Below are positions 1 through 5,487 of a DNA stretch of 5,487 nt, in pieces. Source of the stretch: Gemmatimonadota bacterium (lineage in GTDB: Bacteria > Gemmatimonadota > Gemmatimonadetes > Longimicrobiales > Gaopeijiaceae); NCBI GenBank assembly GCA_030550695.1, contig JAUQOX010000196.1:1-5487 (forward strand). Direction: 5' to 3'. The translations under genes were made by a program, and so were the position numbers. How positions within the stretch are numbered: position 1 is the stretch's first letter; each line of letters starts with the position of its first letter. The notes beneath the pieces were generated by a model. It saw only the letters and a program-made list of their open reading frames with translations, searched no databases and had not been told where the DNA came from.

Positions 1-318
1 GGCCCCCGGCGTCCCCCCTGCCCCATGGGCTGCTGGCCCGGGCGCCTCCGGGACTCCCCCCGGGGGTGCCTGCAGACGCCGGATCCAGTCCCGGTCCAGG
101 GCGGCCACATCGCCCGCTCCGCCCCTGGCCGAGGATGGGCCGAGACCCGCCCCCGGCGGCGTGGCCTTGGGGGGTACGGGAGCCGGGCGGCGGGGGGGGG
201 CGGCGGCAAGGGGGGCGGAGGGCCCGGGGGCTCCGGCCGGTCCCCGGAGCGCCTCCGGCGGCGTCCCGGTCCGGGTGCCCGGGCCCTCCGGTGCGGCCGG
301 GGCCCCTGGCTGGGGAAC
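1..318 (-). other. Low-complexity Pro/Ala/Gly tail of the DnaA-like protein
   Basis: This covers residues 531-636. The composition is dominated by proline, alanine and glycine and is probably disordered. A single short island of ordinary sequence, GDVAALDRDWIRRLQ (599-613), could form a helix and may be a binding motif. The coding strand carries a run of nine C at 192-200. The frame runs through the left edge, so the true C-terminus and any further domain are not visible. Confidence 0.75.
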
Positions 319-1908
319 CGGTTCCAGCTCCAAGACCAACCCCCCTTCGAAGCGAGACCGCAGGCGGTCGTCCACCTTCGGCATCGCTCCGGGAGGCCGA
401 TCGGCCGTGACCAGAATCCGGGCCTTCCGGCGCTGCAGGGCTTCGAACAGGTGGAAGAACTCGTCTTGGGCCTGCTCCGTACCGGCCAGTTGCTGCCCTT
501 GGGCGATGAGGAGGAGGTCCACCGACCACCAGCGCTCCCGCCAGGCCCCCGCCACCCCGGCGGACAAGGCTCCGATAAAGTCTTCGGCGAACTCGTTGAC
601 GCTCAGGAGGGCCACCCTCGCCGTGGGATGGATTTCCAGGTACGAGCGCCCCGCGGCTTCGAGAAGAAGGCGAAGGGCCTCCTCCCTCCCCCCCCAGACA
701 TAGAGGGGATTGTACTCCGGCCGGGTGGTGGTCACCAACTGTTCCGCCGCCCGGAGCACCAGGGACGGGAGCTTTCCGGCCGTCTGGGCCAGGGTGGGTC
801 CCGGCGGGATCGGGGGAAAGGGCCGAGCTCGCTCGCGCGCCGAAGCCAGGAGCGCCTCGGCCTCCTCCAGCCGCTCGGGATCCCGGAGAACACCGTGGGC
901 GGCCTCGGGCCAGGGGTTCCCCACCTCTTCCAGCTCCCGCCGAATCTCGGCCAGCCTGGTCAGGGCCTGCCGAAACTGGGCCAACACCTTCGGCAGGTCG
1001 GCAGGGGCTTGGTTCCCCTCGGCCAGCCGCCGGAGCCGATCGGCCCGGAACCCCGCCTCTTCCGCCTCCGCCACCGCCTGGCGGATCTGCCACCTCCAGG
1101 GCTCCTCCACCGGCCCCGCTCCCGAAGGCTGGACCACCTCCGGAACCCTGAAGGGGGGAGGCGCCCCGGCACCAGGAGCCGGGGACCCTGGCATCTCCTG
1201 CCCCACCAGAGCCGCCGCCTCCTCCGGGCTCACCAACCTCCCTTCCAGCTCTTGAATGGCGAAGATCCGGTTGACCGCCCCGGCCAGCTCCCGGACGTTC
1301 CGGAACGGGACCCTACCCACCACCTCCGCCACCCCTCCCGCCAGCGTCAGCCCCCTGGACTCCGCCCTGCGGCGGATGATGGCTACCCGGGTCTCGTACT
1401 CGGGGGGACCGATATCCACCAACAGTCCCCCCTCGAACCGCGACCGAAGACGGGCATCCAGCCGGTCGATCTCCGCGGGCGGCCGGTCACTGGCCAGGAC
1501 CACCTGCTTGCCTTCCCCCGTCAGGGAGTCCAGAAGACGCAGGAGCATCTCCTGGGCTTCGGACTGGCCGGCCAGGAACTGCACATCGTCCAAAAGAAGG
1601 ATGTGGGTGGTGGCATAGCGGCCCCGCATCCCGTCCCGATCGCCCACGGCGATGGACTGCGCCAGCTCCCCCAAGAACCCCTCGACGGTCTGGTAGAGGA
1701 CGGTCTTGTCGGGGTGTAGGCGGGCGACCAGGTGGGCCACCGCGCCGAGAATGTGGGTCTTTCCCAGGCCGGATGCGGCGTACACGAACAGGGGGTTGTA
1801 ACTCCCCCCGGGGTTTTCTGCCGACCGCCTGGCCGCGGCGGCGGCCAACCGGTTGGAGGGCCCCACCACAAAGTTTTCGAAGGTGAACCGCGGATCCAAA
1901 GCCGGCAT
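1..1908 (-). CDS. Tandem DnaA/Hda-like AAA+ protein with a degenerate second ATPase domain (3' end outside window)
   Basis: The 636 visible residues are open from ATG 1908-1906 to the left edge. Seen: AAA+ domain 1 (about 5-235) opens with DPRFTFENFVVGPSN, then Walker A AASGLGKT (44-51), Walker B LLLDDVQF (104-111), sensor 1 ASDRPP (139-144), box VII LRSRF (154-158) and sensor 2 NVRELAGAVNR (204-214). A Pro/Gly stretch (239-265) and a charged helical, possibly coiled-coil, linker (about 270-362) follow. AAA+ domain 2 (about 370-530) has YNPLYVWGG, VNEFAEDF, DLLLIAQGQQLAG, ADRPP and RLRSRFEGGL, but no GKT and no DD. The tail from 531 is rich in Pro, Ala and Gly. Known: DnaA and Hda bind ATP at subunit interfaces, with the box VII arginine acting in trans. 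No domain I, domain IV helix-turn-helix or N-terminal clamp-binding motif is visible, so it is not a normal initiator and not a simple Hda. GAGGG lies five bases before the ATG, overlapping the rluD stop. The exact function is unknown; a regulatory or scaffolding AAA+ role is inference. Confidence 0.92.
   Translation of the reverse strand, partial: MPALDPRFTFENFVVGPSNRLAAAAARRSAENPGGSYNPLFVYAASGLGKTHILGAVAHLVARLHPDKTVLYQTVEGFLGELAQSIAVGDRDGMRGRYATTHILLLDDVQFLAGQSEAQEMLLRLLDSLTGEGKQVVLASDRPPAEIDRLDARLRSRFEGGLLVDIGPPEYETRVAIIRRRAESRGLTLAGGVAEVVGRVPFRNVRELAGAVNRIFAIQELEGRLVSPEEAAALVGQEMPGSPAPGAGAPPPFRVPEVVQPSGAGPVEEPWRWQIRQAVAEAEEAGFRADRLRRLAEGNQAPADLPKVLAQFRQALTRLAEIRRELEEVGNPWPEAAHGVLRDPERLEEAEALLASARERARPFPPIPPGPTLAQTAGKLPSLVLRAAEQLVTTTRPEYNPLYVWGGREEALRLLLEAAGRSYLEIHPTARVALLSVNEFAEDFIGALSAGVAGAWRERWWSVDLLLIAQGQQLAGTEQAQDEFFHLFEALQRRKARILVTADRPPGAMPKVDDRLRSRFEGGLVLELEPVPQPGAPAAPEGPGTRTGTPPEALRGPAGAPGPSAPLAAAPPRRPAPVPPKATPPGAGLGPSSARGGAGDVAALDRDWIRRLQAPPGGVPEAPGPAAHGAGGTPGA
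319..801 (-). other. AAA+ domain 2 of the DnaA-like protein (pseudo-ATPase)
   Basis: This covers residues 370-530. Every position aligns with domain 1 at an offset of exactly 362 residues. YNPL matches at 37 and 399, HP at 65 and 427, LAG at 112 and 474, DRPP at 141 and 503, and RLRSRFEGGL at 153 and 515. At the same offset the Walker A Lys and Thr become Leu412 and Arg413, and the Walker B DD becomes Ala469-Gln470. No lid with sensor 2 follows. It therefore looks unable to bind or split ATP itself, but it keeps the arginine finger. Confidence 0.85.
1204..1896 (-). other. AAA+ domain 1 of the DnaA-like protein (apparently ATP-competent)
   Basis: This covers residues 5-235 of the DnaA-like protein. 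It corresponds to DnaA domain III, with the full order of motifs: Walker A Lys50 and Thr51, Walker B Asp107 and Asp108, sensor 1, the RPPAEIDRLDARLRSRFEGGL segment carrying the arginine finger, and a sensor 2 arginine (206) in the lid. The first P-loop glycine is replaced by alanine (Ala44). All nucleotide-contacting side chains expected from the family are otherwise present, so ATP binding is likely. Confidence 0.88.
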
Positions 1909-1913
1909 GGTCT

Positions 1914-1918
1914 CCCTC
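1914..1918 (-). promoter_or_regulatory. Ribosome binding site of the DnaA-like gene
   Basis: The minus strand reads GAGGG, overlapping the rluD stop codon TGA and five bases ahead of the ATG at 1908-1906. The placement implies that translation of the DnaA-like protein is coupled to termination on rluD. Confidence 0.65.
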
Positions 1919-2900
1919 AGCCTTGCAGGGACGGGGACGCGGGCCCCTCCTGGCCCCGAGCCCATTCCAGGACCGCCAAAAAATCCGGTGGGGGCGGGGC
2001 CTGAAACCGCAGCTCCTCCCCCGTCACCGGGTGCCGGAACACCAGCACACCGGCATGGAGAAGCTGCCGGGGAGACCTGCGGGCCAACTCCCGAGCCCAC
2101 GCCCGCCCCCCCCCGCTCATTCCCTTCCACCAGTCCTTCCCGTACACCTGATCCCCCACCACCGGGTGCCCGAGGTGAGCCAGGTGAACCCGGATCTGGT
2201 GGGTCCTCCCGGTCCGGAGGGCCACCTCCAAAAGGTCGGCCGCAACCCAGCGCTCCTTGACCCTGACCCGGGTCGAGGCGGCCCGGCCGCCCTCCACCAC
2301 CGCCATGCGCTGCCGGTTGCGGGGGTCCCGCCCCACGGGGGCCTCCACCGTGAGGACGGGCTCCGGAAGATGGCCCCAACACACCGCCAGGTAGATCCGA
2401 CGGATTTCCCGTCTCTGGAGGGCCTCCGACAGACGCCGGTGGGCCAGATCCCCCTTGGCGACCACCAGGAGCCCCGACGTATCCCGGTCCAGACGATGGA
2501 CGACCCCGGGCCGCAGCTTACCCCCTACCCCCGCCAGGTCGCCCACCCGATGGAGGAGGGCGTTCACCAAGGTTCCCCTGGGGTGGCCGGGAGCCGGGTG
2601 CACCACCATTCCCGGCGCTTTGTTCACCACCACCAGATGCTCGTCCTGGAACACGATGTCCACGGGAATCGCCTCGGGTTCCAGGCTGGGGGCCTCCGGA
2701 GGAGGAAGCTCCACCTCCACCACCTGCCCCGGGGATACGGGATCGGCTTTCCGGGGCCTGCGGCCGTCCACCCTCACCCGTCCCTCCTCCACCAGGACTG
2801 CCACCCTGGTGCGGGACAACCCCAGCCGATCGGCCAGGTACCTGTCCAGCCTCCCCCCGCTTCCTTCCCCCACCACCAGGCGCCTGAGTTCAGGACCCAC
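1917..2900 (-). CDS. rluD: RluD-type 23S rRNA pseudouridine synthase
   Basis: Isomerises uridines to pseudouridine in large-subunit rRNA; the family member RluD acts on helix 69 during late 50S assembly. The 327-residue product has the usual family length. Seen: an N-terminal S4 RNA-binding domain (about 16-65, GGRLDRYLADRLGLSR and VRVDGRRPRKADPV); the catalytic core with PGMVVHPAPGH (96-106), the catalytic block HRLDRDTSG (135-143, nucleophile Asp138), LRTGRTHQIRVH (228-239), HPVVGDQVYG (245-254) and the closing LHAGVLVFRHP. The chosen start is GTG at 2900-2898, because GGAGAGG lies four bases upstream and the S4 domain begins about 16 residues in. Another GTG at 2963-2961 overlaps the ileS stop (GTGA) and would add 21 residues, but it has no visible ribosome binding site. 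The gene follows ileS by 59 bases and precedes the DnaA-like gene by 8, suggesting one operon. A glycine-rich loop near residue 261-265 is encoded over a run of eight G. RluC or RluA specificity cannot be fully excluded. Confidence 0.95.
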   Translation of the reverse strand: MGPELRRLVVGEGSGGRLDRYLADRLGLSRTRVAVLVEEGRVRVDGRRPRKADPVSPGQVVEVELPPPEAPSLEPEAIPVDIVFQDEHLVVVNKAPGMVVHPAPGHPRGTLVNALLHRVGDLAGVGGKLRPGVVHRLDRDTSGLLVVAKGDLAHRRLSEALQRREIRRIYLAVCWGHLPEPVLTVEAPVGRDPRNRQRMAVVEGGRAASTRVRVKERWVAADLLEVALRTGRTHQIRVHLAHLGHPVVGDQVYGKDWWKGMSGGGRAWARELARRSPRQLLHAGVLVFRHPVTGEELRFQAPPPPDFLAVLEWARGQEGPASPSLQG

Positions 2901-2959
2901 CGTTCCTCTCCGGTACCTCGGGAACCGGACCACCCCTCGGGCCGAATTCCTCCCCCCGA
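2901..2959 (-). other. ileS-rluD intergenic segment
   Basis: The 59 bases between the ileS stop and the preferred rluD start hold the rluD ribosome binding site. No convincing promoter or terminator is seen, so ileS and rluD are probably co-transcribed. If rluD starts at the GTG that overlaps the ileS stop, this segment is coding. Confidence 0.5.
2905..2911 (-). promoter_or_regulatory. Ribosome binding site of rluD
   Basis: The minus strand reads GGAGAGG here, four bases before the GTG at 2900-2898. It is the best Shine-Dalgarno match between ileS and rluD and decides the start choice in favour of the 327-residue product. Confidence 0.65.
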
Positions 2960-5487
2960 TCACGCACGCCCCAAGAGAACCGTTGCCGGAAAACCGTCCA
3001 GGTCCACCTCCCGACGGACGTCGAAAGCTCTCCCCGCCACCCCGCCCCCCAAGACCATTTCCACGGCCAGGGTCTCGCCGGAGATGAAGCTTCCGTGGGC
3101 CCGGGCCGCCTCCAGGACCTCCGTCGGCCCTTGGATGCCCAGGACGATACGGTCGGTGACCTCCAGGCCGGTATCCTTTCTCAACCGTTGGATCCGATTC
3201 ACCAGCTCCCGGGCCAAGCCTTCCCGCCGCAGCTCCTCGTCCAACGTCGGATCCAGGGCCACCAGGTACCCTCCTTCCCCTTTGACCACCAGCCCCCCCT
3301 CGGACTCCTCCCGGACCTCCATCTCCTCCGCCGTAACGGGGACCTCCTCCCCGTCCACGACCACGGTCACGTTCTCCCCCCGGCGGAAGGCCGCCAAGGT
3401 CTCCTGAGACAGAGCCCGGATCGCCTGCGCAGCCGCCTCGGTACGCTTGCCGAAACGGGGGCCCAGAGCCCGGTAGTTCGGCCGGGGCACCAGACGCACG
3501 AGGGTGTCGCCGGATCCCAGGACGGAGACCTCCTTGACGTTGAGCTCTTCCCGCACAAGCTCCCAGAGTTCGCCGTCCAAATCTCCTTTGCCGGGGGGGA
3601 GGACGGCGAACAGGCGCCGCAAGGGCTGCCGGACCCGGATCTGGACCTCCTCCCGGGCGGCCCTCCCCAGGGAGACCAAGGTCCTGACCGACTCCATGGC
3701 CTCTTCCAGGGGACGGTCCCGAAGGGCCCCGTCCGGCGTGGGGAACGAAGCCAGGTGGACGCTCTCCCCCGTCAAAGCCCGGTGGATCCAATCGGCCGCA
3801 AAGGGGGTGGCGGGGGCCAGCAGGCGGCAAAGGGTCACCAGGCCTTCCCAGAGGGTCCGGAAAGCCGCCCGGGCGTCGGAGGCACTGCCCCAGAACCGGG
3901 GGCGGCTTCGTCTCACATACCAGTTGGAAAGGTCCTCCACCACGAACTCCCCGATGCTCCGGTACGCCCGGGTCACTTCGTAGGACTCCAGTTCCCGGTT
4001 CACCTCCTCAACCAGGCCGTGGAGACGGGAAAGGATCCATCGGTCCAAAAGGGGACGACGGGAAGGAGGGGGGTCCTCCTCGGAGGGAGACCACCCCTCG
4101 ATGGAGGCGTAAAGAGCAAAGAACCGATAGGTGTTGAACCAGGTGTCGAAATGCTTTCGGGCCGCTTCCCGTACCCCCTCTGCATCATACCTCTTGGAAG
4201 CCCAAGGCTGGCTGGCGGTGATCATGTACCAACGCACCGCGTCGGCACCATGCTCCGCCACGGCGTCCCAGGGATCCACGGCGTTTCCCCGGGACTTCGA
4301 CATCTTCTGACCCTCCTTGTCCAGGATGTGGCCGTTCACCATGACGTTCTTGTAGGGCGTCCCCCTCCCCAACAGGGTGGAAATGGCCAAAAGGGAGTAG
4401 AACCATCCCCGGGTCTGGTCCACGGCCTCGCAGATGAAGTCCGCGGGAAAATGACGCTCGAAGACCTCCTGATTCTCGAAAGGATAGTGCCACTGGGCGT
4501 AGGGCATGGCTCCCGAGTCGAACCACACGTCCACGACGGCGGGGGAACGCCGCATGAGACCCCCACAGGCGGGGCAGGGCCAGGTGAACTCGTCAATGTA
4601 GGGGCGGTGGGGATCGAAGTCGGGCGGCAGTGGTCCCACCCGCTCGGCCAGCTCCCGGAACCCCCCGATCCATTCCACGTGGGACGGGTCCGCTTCGCAC
4701 ACCCACACCGGGAGGGGGGTCCCCCAATACCGATCCCGGGAAAGGGCCCAGTCCACGTTGTTGGCCAGCCACTCCCCAAAGCGACGTTCCCCCATCTCCG
4801 GCGGGATCCAGCGAATGCGGCGGTTCTCCTCCAGCATCCGGTCCTTCAGGGCGGAGGTGGCGGCAAACCAGGAGTCCCTCGCCATGTACAGGAGAGGGGA
4901 ATCGCATCGCCAACAATGGGGATAGCTGTGCACCACCACTCCCAGCCTGAAAAGGTTCCCCCGCTTCCGGAGCTCCTCCACCAGGACGGCGTCGGCATCC
5001 TTCACGAACATCCCCCCCACCACCCCCACCTCGGCGGTGAAACGGCCAGCGTCGTCCACGGGTTTGAGCATGGCCAGGTTGTGGCGTCGGCCTGCCAGGT
5101 AGTCGTCAGCCCCGAAGGCTGGAGCCAGATGCACGATCCCCGTCCCCTCCTCGGCGGAAACGAACTCTTCCAAGACCACCGTCCAGGAGTTCCCCGTTTC
5201 CGCCGGGATCGGGACCAGGTCCAGGGGGCGCCGGTAGCGCCGGCCTGCCAGCTCCCGGGCCTCGTAACGACGGATCACCTGGACCCCCTCACCCAGCACC
5301 CGCTCCACCAGGGCCTCCGCCAGCACCAATCGCCTTCCTTCCACCTCCACCTCGACGTACCGAAGATGGGGGTGGATGGCCAAACCCACATTGGACGGCA
5401 CCGTCCAAGGGGTGGTGGTCCAAGCCAGGAAGGCCCGGCCCTGGGGGTCCTCTTTTCCGTCCGGTTCCAGCCAGGGGCAAAGGAAGA
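2960..5487 (-). CDS. ileS: Isoleucyl-tRNA synthetase, C-terminal 841 residues (5' end outside window)
   Basis: Cytoplasmic class I aminoacyl-tRNA synthetase that charges tRNA-Ile with isoleucine and edits valine. Seen, numbering visible residues from the right edge: the threonine-rich CP1 editing motif WTTTPWT (22-28); the second editing signature GTGIVHLAPAFG followed by ADDY (114-129); cysteine pairs CWRC (191-194) and CPAC (304-307), probably zinc ligands; the signature RDRYWGTPLPVW; DVWFDSG; and an exact KMSKS loop (394-398, bases 4292-4306). After these come the helical anticodon-binding domain (LLDRWILSRL onward) and a long C-terminal domain with DEELRREGLARELVNRIQRL, ending in TGA at 2960-2962. 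The HIGH motif and true start lie beyond the right edge. The last part lacks the cysteine cluster of the E. coli-type enzyme and resembles IleS2 (eukaryote-like, DUF5915-type tail). The frame is open throughout with no damage. A GTG at 5401 is an internal valine, not the start. Identity is near certain; the IleS2 class is likely. Confidence 0.97.
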   Translation of the reverse strand, partial: FLCPWLEPDGKEDPQGRAFLAWTTTPWTVPSNVGLAIHPHLRYVEVEVEGRRLVLAEALVERVLGEGVQVIRRYEARELAGRRYRRPLDLVPIPAETGNSWTVVLEEFVSAEEGTGIVHLAPAFGADDYLAGRRHNLAMLKPVDDAGRFTAEVGVVGGMFVKDADAVLVEELRKRGNLFRLGVVVHSYPHCWRCDSPLLYMARDSWFAATSALKDRMLEENRRIRWIPPEMGERRFGEWLANNVDWALSRDRYWGTPLPVWVCEADPSHVEWIGGFRELAERVGPLPPDFDPHRPYIDEFTWPCPACGGLMRRSPAVVDVWFDSGAMPYAQWHYPFENQEVFERHFPADFICEAVDQTRGWFYSLLAISTLLGRGTPYKNVMVNGHILDKEGQKMSKSRGNAVDPWDAVAEHGADAVRWYMITASQPWASKRYDAEGVREAARKHFDTWFNTYRFFALYASIEGWSPSEEDPPPSRRPLLDRWILSRLHGLVEEVNRELESYEVTRAYRSIGEFVVEDLSNWYVRRSRPRFWGSASDARAAFRTLWEGLVTLCRLLAPATPFAADWIHRALTGESVHLASFPTPDGALRDRPLEEAMESVRTLVSLGRAAREEVQIRVRQPLRRLFAVLPPGKGDLDGELWELVREELNVKEVSVLGSGDTLVRLVPRPNYRALGPRFGKRTEAAAQAIRALSQETLAAFRRGENVTVVVDGEEVPVTAEEMEVREESEGGLVVKGEGGYLVALDPTLDEELRREGLARELVNRIQRLRKDTGLEVTDRIVLGIQGPTEVLEAARAHGSFISGETLAVEMVLGGGVAGRAFDVRREVDLDGFPATVLLGRA

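Noticed and set aside
670..695. A run of eight G on the coding strand at the degenerate Walker A of domain 2, considered as a sequencing frameshift that hides a real P-loop
   Set aside because: DnaA-like sequence is in the same frame on both sides with the 362-residue offset unchanged, and the shifted frame downstream of the run gives no GKT.
25..1719. A 564-codon open frame on the plus strand
   Set aside because: It lies in exact codon register antisense to the DnaA-like gene. It stays open because that gene hardly uses TTA, CTA or TCA codons, and it ends at the one CTA leucine codon. The product is a Pro/Arg/Gly-rich string with no recognisable domain.
1521..1871. A 116-codon minus-strand frame
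   Set aside because: It is an alternative frame inside the DnaA-like gene. The Walker A and B motifs are in the other minus-strand frame.
1..1908. The DnaA-like gene as the chromosomal replication initiator next to the origin
   Set aside because: Domains I and IV are not visible, no DnaA-box cluster or AT-rich unwinding region was noticed, and the neighbours are ileS and rluD rather than dnaN, recF or gyrB.
2910..2928. A small inverted repeat (CCGGT, nine-base loop, ACCGG) before rluD, considered as a terminator or regulatory hairpin
   Set aside because: It is only five base pairs, has no T-run, and is expected by chance at this GC content.
1923..3407. A 494-codon open frame on the plus strand
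   Set aside because: Over 1923-2900 it is codon-registered antisense to rluD, and it then runs on opposite ileS. The composition is Pro/His/Arg-rich with no family motif.
2964..3830. N-terminal extension of the rluD frame upstream to an apparent start at 3830
   Set aside because: This part is a Gly/Arg-rich out-of-frame reading of ileS, while real S4 domain sequence begins only after 2900.

Overview
The window is a strongly GC-rich stretch of bacterial chromosome. It is filled almost entirely by three genes, all read from the minus strand, so transcription runs from the right edge towards the left edge. No RNA gene, mobile element, CRISPR array, promoter or terminator could be supported. The plus strand holds only antisense shadow frames.

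Layout, in the order of transcription. (1) Positions 5487 to 2960 hold the C-terminal 841 residues of isoleucyl-tRNA synthetase (ileS). The start lies beyond the right edge. The editing domain, the zinc-ligand cysteine pairs, the KMSKS loop, the anticodon-binding domain and a long C-terminal domain are all visible. The C-terminus looks like the eukaryote-like IleS2 class. (2) A gap of about 59 bases with a good ribosome binding site leads to a complete RluD-type 23S rRNA pseudouridine synthase (2900 to 1917). (3) Eight bases after its stop begins a long protein of the DnaA/Hda AAA+ family (1908 to the left edge, 636 residues visible, no stop reached).

The third gene is the notable one. It holds two DnaA-type AAA+ domains in tandem, joined by a proline-rich and then helical linker. 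The first domain keeps Walker A (with alanine in place of the first P-loop glycine), Walker B, sensor 1, the box VII arginine and sensor 2. The second domain aligns to the first without gaps at a constant offset of 362 residues. It has lost the Walker A lysine and threonine and both Walker B acids, yet it keeps an identical ten-residue arginine-finger block. Neither DnaA domain I nor the DNA-binding domain IV is visible. This is therefore not the replication initiator. It looks like a catalytic AAA+ unit fused to a pseudo-ATPase unit, followed by a Pro/Ala/Gly-rich tail.

How they fit together: ileS and rluD are translation and ribosome-maturation genes. Tight spacing and shared orientation suggest one transcription unit that also carries the DnaA-like gene. 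The lspA gene that often sits between ileS and rluD is absent. Organism: high GC, an IleS2-type synthetase, and rluD followed by a DnaA/Hda-like gene suggest a phylum such as Gemmatimonadota. This is a low-confidence inference from general knowledge, not something the sequence proves.
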